Shown piece after piece: positions 15,034-21,658 of a DNA stretch of 21,658 bases. Position 1 is the first letter of the stretch. Each line of letters opens with the position of its first letter. A program made the translations under genes and the position numbers. The notes under the pieces were generated by a model. That model worked only from the letters and a program-made list of their open reading frames with translations. It was not told where the DNA came from and ran no database searches. The stretch lies in assembly GCA_040757655.1 (NCBI GenBank), contig JBFLWV010000023.1:1-21658 (forward strand), given 5' to 3'. Source of the stretch: 2-02-FULL-49-11 sp040757655 (lineage in GTDB: Bacteria; Patescibacteriota; Patescibacteriia; 2-02-FULL-49-11).

Positions 15034-16125
15034 ATGCTCATCGGTATAGATGCTTCTCAAGCAAGAAAATCACACAAAACCGGCATTGAGTGGTACAGCT
15101 ACCATATGATTAAAGAATTGCTGCGTATCATACCCCCCCTTCATCATGTGCGTCTGTACGCGCCGTATGATCTTCCGCAGGAATTTCTGCCCATCCCTTC
15201 CCATTGGGAGGCAAAGGTTTTGCGCTGGCCTTTTGCGCGAGGTTGGACGCAGGTGCGCCTTGCATGGGAGTTGCATCGCGATATGCCTGATATTTATTAT
15301 ACGCCCGGCTATATGATTCCGCTCTGTTTTAAGGGGAGGGCCGCTGTCACTATCCATGACGTGGCATTTCGATTAAATCCGTCCGCATATCGCCATCCTC
15401 GGATCAACGATCTCATCCACCGCTGGAACGCAAAACGCGCCGATGTGATTTTCGCACCGTCGCAGTCAACCGCCCATGCGCTCGTTGAAGCTTATGATAT
15501 TGATCCAACAAAGATACACATCGTACCTGAAGGCGTTGATCAAACATTGTATCACCCTGTTGAGGATGCAGTCGTGCAAAAAACAAAGGCACGATATCAT
15601 CTGTATGCACCGTACGTCATAATGGTGGGAAGAGTTGAGGAGAAGAAGAATGTGATTTTTGCACTACAAGCAATGAAGGAAGTAAGGAAGTGTGATGGAT
15701 ATGCAGATTGTTCCTTGGTACTTGCGGGTGAGAGAGGATTTAGGCATGAGGCGATTACCAGTTGGGTTAAATCGCATCACGCGCAAAATTGGGTACGAGA
15801 GTTAGGTTGGATTCCTGCTCAGGATCTCCCTGTATTGATGAGCGGCGCACTATGCTTGCTCGCATTGGGTCGTGAAGAAGGATTTGGATTGACGGTACTT
15901 GAAGGGCTCGCATGTGGCATATCGGTTGTTGCGTCCGATATTCCCGCACATCAGGAGGTAGGGGGAGAGGTCGTTACATACGTGGGTGCCGATCCAGCGG
16001 TTATTGCGCATGCAATCACAAACGTTAATGACACACTAGAGAAAAGGCAGCAACGTATTGCCCATGCTGCTCATTTTCCATGGGAGCGAACTGCACGAAT
16101 GATTTATGCGTATATTAATAAATAG
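15034..16125 (+). CDS. Glycosyltransferase family 4 (mannosyltransferase-like)
   Basis: The product has 363 residues in a GT-B fold. The start MLIGIDASQARKSHKTGIEW has the G-I-x-W-Y segment seen in mannosyltransferase-like GT4 enzymes, followed by VTIHDVAFRLNP. The C-terminal domain carries YVIMVGRVEEKKNVIFAL, LVLAGERG and E282-x7-E290 (EEGFGLTVLEGLACG). Mannose specificity is only suggested by resemblance. The protein is cytoplasmic and likely acts on the same lipid-linked glycan as the preceding GT4. It follows a 164-bp gap with a palindrome, so it may have its own promoter, though none is clear. Its end overlaps the methyltransferase start by 20 bp, which implies translational coupling. 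Confidence 0.87.
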   Translation: MLIGIDASQARKSHKTGIEWYSYHMIKELLRIIPPLHHVRLYAPYDLPQEFLPIPSHWEAKVLRWPFARGWTQVRLAWELHRDMPDIYYTPGYMIPLCFKGRAAVTIHDVAFRLNPSAYRHPRINDLIHRWNAKRADVIFAPSQSTAHALVEAYDIDPTKIHIVPEGVDQTLYHPVEDAVVQKTKARYHLYAPYVIMVGRVEEKKNVIFALQAMKEVRKCDGYADCSLVLAGERGFRHEAITSWVKSHHAQNWVRELGWIPAQDLPVLMSGALCLLALGREEGFGLTVLEGLACGISVVASDIPAHQEVGGEVVTYVGADPAVIAHAITNVNDTLEKRQQRIAHAAHFPWERTARMIYAYINK

Positions 16126-17020
16126 ATTAAAAAATATATTCTATTATTGGTTTGGAGTGGGGATATTCATCCTCAATAAATTGCGATATGGAGTCCAAGG
16201 ATATGTGCGTCCAAGGCCTTTTTCAGCCAGTGATTTTGAAAAAGCGATTGAGTATGACATCTCAGTTGTGAATCATTGGATGAATTATATTAAAAAATAT
16301 ACTTTGAATCAGGCATCGTTGAAAAATAAAGTGGTGCTCGAGCTCGGACCCGGCGCTGATTTAGGGACCGGTTTTGCGCTTCTTGCAAAGGGTATAGCTC
16401 ATTATTATGCTATTGACGTGAATAACCTAGCAGCCAACACTCCCATTTCGTTTTATACAATGATGTTGGATCGCATAAGTCATTCGCAAGATTTTCGTGA
16501 TATTGATAAAGGAAAACTTACAGAACAGATTGAGCAGATGCGGAAAGGACAGCAAGGTTTGATAAAATATGTCTGCAGGAAAGATTTTGACATCTCTATC
16601 TTTGGTAAAGCCTCGATTGATTATATACTCAGCCAGGCCGCTTTTGAGCATTTTCATGATGTGCCACATGTGATGAAGCAGCTGAGTGAGGTGGCACGAA
16701 CTGGTGCGATATTGCTTGCAGAAATAGACCTGCAGACGCATACAGGCGTATTGAGGAAGAGAGATCCATTGAATATATATCGTTATTCTCATTTTCTATA
16801 TCAACTTCTGTATTTTACAGGTATACCGAACAGAGTACGGCCATATGAATATAAGGAGTTGTTACAACAAAACGGCTGGAAGAATATAACTGTATATCCG
16901 CTTAATCAATTAGCTAAAGCGCAGTATCAAAAAGTTGTGCGTTCGCTCCATACGCGTTTTCAAAGTAGTCAATCAGAGATGCAGTATCTTAGCATTATCA
17001 TATGCGCTACAAAAGGCTAA
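16106..17020 (+). CDS. SAM-dependent class I methyltransferase
   Basis: The product has 304 residues. Motif I is VVLELGPGADLGTG (about 76-89), binding S-adenosylmethionine, with the acidic end of strand 2 in YAIDVNN (D104). A later strand IDYILSQAAFEHFHDVPHVMKQL resembles the post-core F-E-H-(x)2-D element common in sugar or lipid methyltransferases. A hydrophobic stretch at residues 10-27 may touch the membrane. In this position, methylation of a sugar hydroxyl or capping of the chain end is the likely role, but the acceptor is unknown. It overlaps the upstream GT4 by 20 bp and the downstream hydrolase by 19 bp. It has no Shine-Dalgarno sequence of its own and probably depends on translation of the preceding gene. 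Confidence 0.8.
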   Translation: MRILINRLKNIFYYWFGVGIFILNKLRYGVQGYVRPRPFSASDFEKAIEYDISVVNHWMNYIKKYTLNQASLKNKVVLELGPGADLGTGFALLAKGIAHYYAIDVNNLAANTPISFYTMMLDRISHSQDFRDIDKGKLTEQIEQMRKGQQGLIKYVCRKDFDISIFGKASIDYILSQAAFEHFHDVPHVMKQLSEVARTGAILLAEIDLQTHTGVLRKRDPLNIYRYSHFLYQLLYFTGIPNRVRPYEYKELLQQNGWKNITVYPLNQLAKAQYQKVVRSLHTRFQSSQSEMQYLSIIICATKG

Positions 17021-19041
17021 CGAAACGTAAGGGTTTCATTATTGCGTGGGCAACGTCTGTGATATGCGCTGTACTTCTTCTCTTATTGTATCGCACTCAC
17101 CGGGCATATGCCGCATCCTCATTTCCAAGATTGGCGAATATACATTTAAGCAGCGGTTTTCTCAGCCCATCAATGGCCCAATCGTTGAGCAGGTGGGATG
17201 TGGTGGTATTACGATTTGAAATACCTCCAAACTCACATGAGGTGTTTCATACATTAAAACAACTAAATCCTGACATGAAGGTGCTTATGTATATAGACAG
17301 CATCATGATTGCAAGTAGTGAGCCTGACCAGGAACCCGGGCGCACGCATTTTAGGGAGACGAGCAGCGCCTGGTTACTGCGCAGCGCAGAAGGTTCGCCC
17401 ATGACCTATTGGCCAAATAACTGGATTGCCAATCCCACTGATTTCACGCCGCTTGTTGACGGCAAGCGATGGAATACCTTCCTCCCGGAATTTTCCGTTC
17501 ATTTAATGAAGTCCCAAGGCGGATGGGATGGCATATTTTACGACGATGCCCAGCCCTCCATATCCTGGCTTAATGAGGGCGATATTGACATAAATAACGA
17601 CGGGAAGAAAGATGTAGAGGGATATATCGACCGCGAATGGGTGAATGGCATGCAGAAACTTTTCCAGAATACGCGGACGCGGTTGGGACCGGATGACATT
17701 ATAGTGACAAATTCGGGGAGTGTGTACAGGAAACAGACGAACGGCAGGATGTTCGAGAATTATTTTTTGGATAAAGGGAGTTGGCAGGCGCAGATTGACG
17801 AGATTAATGATCTTATAAAGACGGGGGGGTATGTGCCGCGCTATGTGATCGTGAATGCAGGAACGAATAATAGGGGGGACTGGCAGAATTGGAAGAATTT
17901 CCGTTACGCATATACATCCACCCTGATGACCGATGCGTATTTCAGCTATGACTTCGGCGATAAATCGCATAACCAATTATGGTGGTACGACGAATATGAT
18001 GTGCCTTTGGGTGAGGCGGCGAACAATGCGTATGCAGTACGGCACGGAGACGGTTCGCCAACCGGCATCTGGCGCAGGGACTTTGAGAAGGGGATTGCAT
18101 TGGTGAACACGAGCGCTGCGGCGCGCACGATAGACTTGGGCGGCACTTTTAAGAAAATCAATGGCACGCAGGACAAAAAAGTCAATAATGGACAGATCGT
18201 CACGCAGGTCACCCTCAATCCTTATGATGGGATGGTATTACAGAAAAACGGCCAAACCGTTATGCAGGAATTGAAGATGACTCAGGGATTTGTCGCAGGA
18301 GCACGCGTGGCGTTTTATGATGGCACAACGGGCGCGTGGTCAGGCTCTCGTATATTGCATCAGCCGTTCATCTCTGACGGCACATTTGGACTCGGTAACG
18401 ATCTTAACGGTGATGGTAAAGATGAAACAGTAGTATATGAGAAGGGAGCATTGTCGCTGTACCGGAACGGGAAAAGGATATGGGTCATGTATCCGTACGA
18501 CAATAAATGGCGCGGGCCGGTAAGTCTTGCGAGTGGAGACGTGAATGGAGACGGCACGCGGGAAATCATTATCGCCGCAGGCCCGGGAGGGGGACCGCAC
18601 GTGAGAATCGTGGGCAGTAATGGGAGACTTTTAAACGCCGGTTTCTTCGCAGGAGATAAAAGGAGCAGGGGAGGGGTGTTTATCGCGGCATGTGACGTAA
18701 ATAAGGATGGTGTGGATGAGATTGTCGCAGGTTCGGGACAGAGTGAGGCGTCGCGCGTGAGCGTATATAGTGCACAAGGGTTATTGCTCAATTTTTTCGC
18801 GCTTTCGTCCACAATCTCACGGAACGGCGTAACCGTGACCGCGGACGACATAGACAATGATGGCCGTCCGGAGATCATCGCAGGGAACGGCAACAAGGTT
18901 TTCGTATATTCGCTCAACGGTACCCTCATCCGCCAGTTTGCAGTCAACAGTTCCTCCTCCGGCTTGGTTAAGGTCTTATCTGCCAACGACAGCACTCGCT
19001 CCTGGATATTGACGTATCCAGTTAGGCCCTTCGGGCGCTAA
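17002..19041 (+). CDS. Secreted putative glycoside hydrolase (GHL15-like) with FG-GAP/VCBS-type repeats
   Basis: The product has 679 residues. A signal peptide or anchor covers about residues 9-38 (basic start, hydrophobic helix, AYA-AS cleavage site). Residues about 40-420 resemble the hypothetical glycosyl hydrolase family 15 (TIM-barrel type): FPRLANIHLSSGFLS, DMKVLMYID, and WDGIFYDDAQPS, in which D181/D182 are catalytic candidates. An inserted calcium-type loop D196-I-N-N-D-G lies nearby. Residues about 425-655 hold four FG-GAP-like repeats, each with a D-x-[DN]-x-D-G loop at D467, D513, D565 and D616, about 46-52 residues apart. These loops bind calcium in beta-propeller repeats. The enzyme probably cuts or trims the locus's own glycan outside the cell. 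The last residues (YPVRPFGR) are read from a palindromic repeat. Confidence 0.75.
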   Translation: MRYKRLTKRKGFIIAWATSVICAVLLLLLYRTHRAYAASSFPRLANIHLSSGFLSPSMAQSLSRWDVVVLRFEIPPNSHEVFHTLKQLNPDMKVLMYIDSIMIASSEPDQEPGRTHFRETSSAWLLRSAEGSPMTYWPNNWIANPTDFTPLVDGKRWNTFLPEFSVHLMKSQGGWDGIFYDDAQPSISWLNEGDIDINNDGKKDVEGYIDREWVNGMQKLFQNTRTRLGPDDIIVTNSGSVYRKQTNGRMFENYFLDKGSWQAQIDEINDLIKTGGYVPRYVIVNAGTNNRGDWQNWKNFRYAYTSTLMTDAYFSYDFGDKSHNQLWWYDEYDVPLGEAANNAYAVRHGDGSPTGIWRRDFEKGIALVNTSAAARTIDLGGTFKKINGTQDKKVNNGQIVTQVTLNPYDGMVLQKNGQTVMQELKMTQGFVAGARVAFYDGTTGAWSGSRILHQPFISDGTFGLGNDLNGDGKDETVVYEKGALSLYRNGKRIWVMYPYDNKWRGPVSLASGDVNGDGTREIIIAAGPGGGPHVRIVGSNGRLLNAGFFAGDKRSRGGVFIAACDVNKDGVDEIVAGSGQSEASRVSVYSAQGLLLNFFALSSTISRNGVTVTADDIDNDGRPEIIAGNGNKVFVYSLNGTLIRQFAVNSSSSGLVKVLSANDSTRSWILTYPVRPFGR

Positions 19042-19134
19042 CTCCCTCCGGGCAGCACTAAGCTTCGCTTACGTGCGGGGTCGTATCTCCTGCGAGGCCT
19101 AACGCAGTCCCGCACTTACCTGAAAGGTAAAGTG
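19021..19134. repeat. Cluster of hairpins overlapping the 3' end of the hydrolase gene
   Basis: Three stems occur in about 115 bp. The first is GTTAG-GCCC with GGGC-(G)-CTAAC around TTC (19021-19042). The second is CAC-TAAGC with GCTTA-(C)-GTG around TTC (19056-19075). The third is CAC-TTACCT with AGGTAA-AGTG around GAA (19113-19134). Longer pairings compete: GTTAGGC (19021-19027) with GCCTAAC (19097-19103), and GTGCGGG (19073-19079) with CCCGCAC (19109-19115). It may be a REP-like palindromic cluster or a structured RNA. Confidence 0.5.
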
Positions 19135-19138
19135 TCTG

Positions 19139-19166
19139 TCGGAATTTCAACACTTTGAAATTCCGA
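19139..19166. terminator. 12-bp perfect hairpin, possible bidirectional terminator
   Basis: TCGGAATTTCAA (19139-19150) pairs fully with TTGAAATTCCGA (19155-19166) around CACT. AT-rich sequence including ATAAATTTTT follows 4-13 bases later. The stem is strong but the T-run is not directly attached, so termination of the rightward operon is likely but not certain. Confidence 0.45.
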
Positions 19167-19549
19167 TACGATAAATTTTTCTCTCGAGTTAAACAGTCAT
19201 TTGATGGCGGTAACACGAAGCTATATCCCTACCTACCTATAAATATCACACCATGAAGCAGCACCTTGCGGTTCACTACGGGGTTGACTCCACTCGCCAC
19301 TTGCTCAAACAGCCTGCCCCGTAGAGTCGAGCGGAGTGAGGATCAAACGGGGTCCTCGCGGCGCAATGCAGCGCCCTTCGGCTGTCATACGTTTCAAGGA
19401 TTTTGTCTATAGCATCGATCGTGGTATATAGGTATGGGTTTATGATCGGCTCAAATGGAGGGAATTGAGCCGACCTTTATATTTCGTTTCACAAAAAGAA
19501 CGACAAATTATTATTTTTGATTAAAAAAACCATGCCCCCGAGAGAAAAT
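19167..19549. other. Noncoding stretch without a recognised gene
   Basis: About 380 bp between the hydrolase hairpins and the IS200-type element. One 23-codon ATG frame (19253-19324) has no Shine-Dalgarno sequence and no recognisable content. GC-rich pieces such as CCCCGT and ACGGGG (about 19317-19350) could pair. A perfect hairpin lies at 19446-19473. No homology to a protein can be read in any frame. Confidence 0.5.
19446..19473. terminator. 9-bp perfect hairpin with a purine-rich loop
   Basis: TCGGCTCAA (19446-19454) pairs with TTGAGCCGA (19465-19473). The ten-base loop ATGGAGGGAA contains a Shine-Dalgarno-like GGAGG. CCTTTATATTTCG follows, only weakly T-rich. It may be a terminator shielding the IS200-type element from upstream reading, or a structured motif of unknown role. 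Confidence 0.4.
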
Positions 19550-20200
19550 TTAGGGGGAGGAAAGAAACTAACTCCTCCCAGAAGGTAAGCCACCAGCTTT
19601 GCTGGTGAGACCAGAACAGGTTTGACCGTTCCGTAGTGAACAGATACAGGGTAGGATTCCCTCCAGGGTGGTTTGATGAGAACCATCACGAGGAAAGGAA
19701 ACCTTCTCTATGTCTGATCTTTACCAGAGTCTATCGCACACCAAGTTGAATTGCAAATACCACGTCGTGTTCATCCCGAAGGGGAGAAGGAAGGTGTTGT
19801 ACGGGAACATGAGGGCGAAGTTGGGGCCGATTTTCCACGAACTGGCGGGCCAGAAGGAGTGCCAGATTATCAAAGGGAAGCTGATGCGCGATCACGTCCA
19901 CATGCTCATATCCATCCCGCCCAAACACCCGGTGTCCTCGATCATCGGATTCCTCAAAGGGAAAGCGGCAATCGCGGTGGCGCGCATGAACGGCAAGGAG
20001 CGGAATTTTCAAGGAGAACATCTGTGGCGCGGGGATACGCAGTCTCGACGGTAGGGTTCGAACTGGACGAGATCACGAAGTACATCAATGACCAAGACGA
20101 GAGCCGACAAGGCTCATTTTAACCACATTAACGTGATGAACGGGGACGATCGCCTTTGAGGCGACCCTACTCATCAAGCCACCCGCTTTGCGGGGGGTGT
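19550..20200 (+). mobile_element. IS200-type element (single tnpA, subterminal hairpins)
   Basis: Subterminal palindromes characteristic of IS200/IS605 elements flank one tnpA gene. The left hairpin is CACCAGC-TTT-GCTGGTG (19591-19607). The right hairpin is CACCCGC-TTT followed by an imperfect GCGGGGGGTG (20180-20199). Both are preceded by AAGC or AAGC-like bases. A further hairpin GGGAGGA/TCCTCCC (19555-19579) lies near the left end. There are no terminal inverted repeats or target duplication, as expected for these single-strand transposons. The exact cleavage sites are not determined; the given limits are approximate. Confidence 0.72.
19710..20122 (+). pseudogene. tnpA: IS200-family TnpA (Y1 transposase) with a one-base frameshift
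   Basis: The start MSDLYQSLSHTKLNCKYHVVFIPKGRR is typical of IS200 TnpA. DHVHMLISIPP contains the HUH motif (H-V-H) that binds the metal ion. The first frame ends early after GEHLWRG. The adjacent frame continues ARGYAVSTVGFELDEITKYINDQ to a stop at 20120-20122, including the expected catalytic tyrosine (in KYI). Restoring one G in TGTGGCGCGGGG (about 20023-20034) gives LWARGYAV and a normal length of about 137 residues. Without it the catalytic tyrosine is lost, so the copy should be inactive. GAGGAAAGGAAACC upstream acts as ribosome-binding region. Confidence 0.82.
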
Positions 20201-21005
20201 CTGACAAAAAGCATGTAACGCTAATGGAAGCAGAACCAATTGAGAATTTGTTGGGCCGCATGATCCGCGGGAATCTCAATGACAGCAATCTTCCCCAGCA
20301 TATCAGTGCAACGAAACCCCAGCTTGATTCAAGTGATAATCGCCTACACCTTCGCATTTTTTCTCCTGTATCACTTGATATTTATGACAGTGTCGGAAAC
20401 CATACTGGGAAGGTGAATAATCCTGTTGCGGATTCTGATATCGAATTGAAGGAGGAAAATATTCCTAACAGTTATTATCATGAGTATGGGGATGACAAAT
20501 TTGCCGGTCTTGACACCGAAGATACCTACCAGATTAAGCTCCATGGATTGGGTCTTGGTTCATTTACTTTTGAAATTGAAGAAGTGCATGGAGATGATCG
20601 GTGGGGTTCATAGCCTACGTCAACATCCCAGTCTCTACAGCCACGAAAGCGGAGATTGCCGTACAGAATGTGGCGGCAGCGAGCGCATTGGTCGTTGATA
20701 CAGACGGCGACGGTACTGTAGATTTTACCGTTGATCAGGATCAAGCGGCAGATCCAATCACCCAGCTTCAGATCTTGAAAAAAGTTGTCCAGAGCTTGCA
20801 TTACCCATCAAAGGTAGAGAAGAGCATTACTATTCCGATCAATGCGGCTATCAGGCTCCTGGAGCGAGGACAGGTTGCGCTTGCAGATACCGTCCTTCAG
20901 ACGCTTATTACTCACCTCCACGCCCTCGCCAATCAGCATTTTATCACCCCGCAAGATGCCGCCAATCTTATCCAAACTATCGAACAGGTAAGGAGCTTGC
21001 TATAG
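20197..21005 (+). pseudogene. C-terminal part of a secreted surface protein, frameshifted
   Basis: The frame is open from the IS200 right end. A GTG at 20197 is the first possible start. It encodes a beta-rich domain (LHLRIFSPVSLDIYDSVGNH, ENIPNSYYHEYGDD, DTEDTYQIKLHGLGLGSFTF) ending at a stop at 20611-20613. The adjacent frame, entered near 20600, continues GFIAYVNIPVSTATKAEI. It then gives VDTDGDGTVDFTVDQDQ (a calcium-type loop) and a helical tail of about 75 residues to TAG at 21003-21005. One missing base in CGGTGGGG (about 20600) explains the break. I recall this domain order as a common C-terminus of exported CPR proteins. The N-terminal part and signal peptide are absent, probably displaced by the IS200-type insertion. 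Confidence 0.6.
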
Positions 21006-21014
21006 TTCTAAATT

Positions 21015-21173
21015 ATGAATAAAAACTTCATAAAAATATTATTTGGGCTCTCCCTAAGCGGTTGTATTGTGGGTTATATTTGTGGTTTCCAGAGAAATTC
21101 GGTATTTGCGATCCTCAAGGCAGAGGCAATTGTATATTCCCTCTCAGCGAACATATCGGATAACCACTTTTAA
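21015..21173 (+). CDS. Small single-helix exported or membrane protein (52 residues)
   Basis: The frame starts at ATG 21015 with MNKNFIKILFGLSLSGCIVGYICGF, a basic start and a 17-residue hydrophobic helix. About 27 polar residues follow, ending at TAA 21171-21173. An S-G-C sequence could be a weak lipobox (LSLSGC), which would make it a small lipoprotein; this is not certain. No Shine-Dalgarno sequence is seen. It begins nine bases after the preceding frame's stop and ends five bases before the next membrane protein, so the three were probably read together. Function unknown. Confidence 0.45.
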   Translation: MNKNFIKILFGLSLSGCIVGYICGFQRNSVFAILKAEAIVYSLSANISDNHF

Positions 21174-21178
21174 TAATT

Positions 21179-21451
21179 ATGTCAGGTTTGAGCATATCTT
21201 CCTTCATATTAATATTCCTTCCAGTTGTAATTTATTCTGCTTGGAAGAAATTTATTTTTATCATTTCCCCTTTGGTGTTATTTTGGGTTATTTTTACCCC
21301 AGCACAATGCAGCGGATTATTGGGAGCGTGTTTAGATAAAAAACTCGCATCACTTATTTCCGCGATGATGGTGGTTGTTGGAAGCATAATCATTTTTACA
21401 GTTAAATATATTTCCTTCCTGCGTTGGCGGAAAAAGAGCACGGGAACATGA
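21179..21451 (+). CDS. Small two- or three-helix membrane protein (90 residues)
   Basis: Unrecognised. Hydrophobic segments lie at about residues 4-21, 25-41 and 59-76 (LISAMMVVVGSIIIFTV), with a basic C-terminal tail RWRKKSTGT. The two cysteines (C44, C51) lie in a short loop between the second and third segments. It follows the previous small ORF by five bases and its TGA (21449-21451) overlaps the ATG of the next frame as ATGA, a sign of operon coupling. The membrane profile makes it likely to be real. Confidence 0.55.
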   Translation: MSGLSISSFILIFLPVVIYSAWKKFIFIISPLVLFWVIFTPAQCSGLLGACLDKKLASLISAMMVVVGSIIIFTVKYISFLRWRKKSTGT

Positions 21452-21658
21452 GCGAGAAAATTAATGCAGATACGGAATTGCATTTGCGTCATTAAGTAAT
21501 TTGTCCGGCAAACCTTCCGCCTAGCAAGCCCACCATTACCCCGCCGCACGCTGGTTCGTTATGGCGGGCACAGAACGATCTAGACAAGCTCATTGCGTCT
21601 GCAGGAATAATTTCCCTTGACGAGGAGCGTTTCGCGGTAAAAAAGGATATTGTCAATC
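21448..21658 (+). pseudogene. Partial gene with an in-frame TAA, running off the window
   Basis: ATG 21448 overlaps the preceding stop. The frame reads MSEKINADTELHLRH, then TAA at 21493-21495. It continues in the same frame without further stops to the window end: VICPANLPPSKPTITPPHAG, then SLWRAQNDLDKLIASAGII and SLDEERFAVKKDIVN. A CAA-to-TAA change (Q) would explain the stop. The downstream part looks coding and helical but is not recognised. Alternatively translation restarts downstream, though no ATG or GTG in frame is well placed. Confidence 0.4.

Noticed and set aside
18360..18995. 211-residue minus-strand ORF within the hydrolase gene
   Set aside because: It is antisense to well-formed FG-GAP repeats; the long open frame follows from the codon pattern of the real gene.
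19021..19103. GTTAGGC ... GCCTAAC resembling integron attC core sites
   Set aside because: In attC the order is RYYYAAC first and GTTRRRY last; here it is reversed. No integrase or cassette array is present. It is treated as a palindrome cluster.
19253..19324. 23-codon ATG ORF (MKQHLAVHYG) in the noncoding stretch
   Set aside because: It has no Shine-Dalgarno sequence, no hydrophobic or conserved pattern, and lies in GC-rich sequence that looks structural.
20048..20060. GGTTCGAAC, similar to a tRNA T-loop
   Set aside because: It lies inside the tnpA coding sequence (VGFELD), and no acceptor or anticodon arm is found around it.
20101..20120. GAGCC-GACAA-GGCTC followed by ATTTT as an intrinsic terminator
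   Set aside because: It is inside the tnpA 3' end, with only a 5-bp stem and a short T-run; too weak to call.

Overview
The window looks like an accessory stretch of a bacterial chromosome, probably from a Patescibacteria (CPR) lineage. This is inferred from the type of secreted proteins: a GHL15-like hydrolase with FG-GAP repeats, a surface protein with a C-terminal helical tail, small orphan membrane proteins and a DUF3850 protein. No phylogenetic marker is present, so the assignment is tentative. Three parts can be distinguished.

Left flank (1-6785): a decaying, insertion-rich zone. Short intact genes (DUF3850/ASCH-like protein, a small membrane protein, a 317-residue orphan) sit among gene remnants. 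These are the tail of an aminopropyltransferase-like membrane protein, an M23 peptidase with two frameshifts, a phosphoribosyltransferase-like gene, a frameshifted secreted protein and truncated signal-peptide ORFs. The phosphoribosyltransferase-like gene carries a frameshift and a 139-bp MITE-like insertion with target duplication, and is cut off by an IS5-family element. An IS481-like element with an intact transposase closes this part.

Centre (6801-19041): an intact surface-polysaccharide locus of nine genes with no visible frameshift. A Wzz-like chain-length protein and a CelD-type acyltransferase read rightward. They converge on a leftward operon of overlapping genes: O-antigen ligase/polymerase, then an acyltransferase-polysaccharide deacetylase fusion, then a DegT-type aminotransferase. 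That operon has a clear sigma70-type promoter (TTGACA, 17 bp, TTTAAT). A second rightward set diverges from it: two GT4 glycosyltransferases, a SAM methyltransferase and a secreted putative glycoside hydrolase with calcium-binding FG-GAP repeats. Together they suggest assembly, acyl and methyl decoration, deacetylation, polymerisation or ligation, and trimming of an exported glycan. No flippase, initiating phosphoglycosyltransferase or nucleotide-sugar synthesis gene lies in the window.

Right flank (19021-21658): a structured noncoding region with several strong hairpins, an IS200-type element whose tnpA is frameshifted by one base, a secreted-protein gene with a frameshift, two small membrane proteins, and a partial gene with an in-frame stop that runs off the end. 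Frameshifts occur only in the flanks. I found no CRISPR array, rRNA or tRNA.
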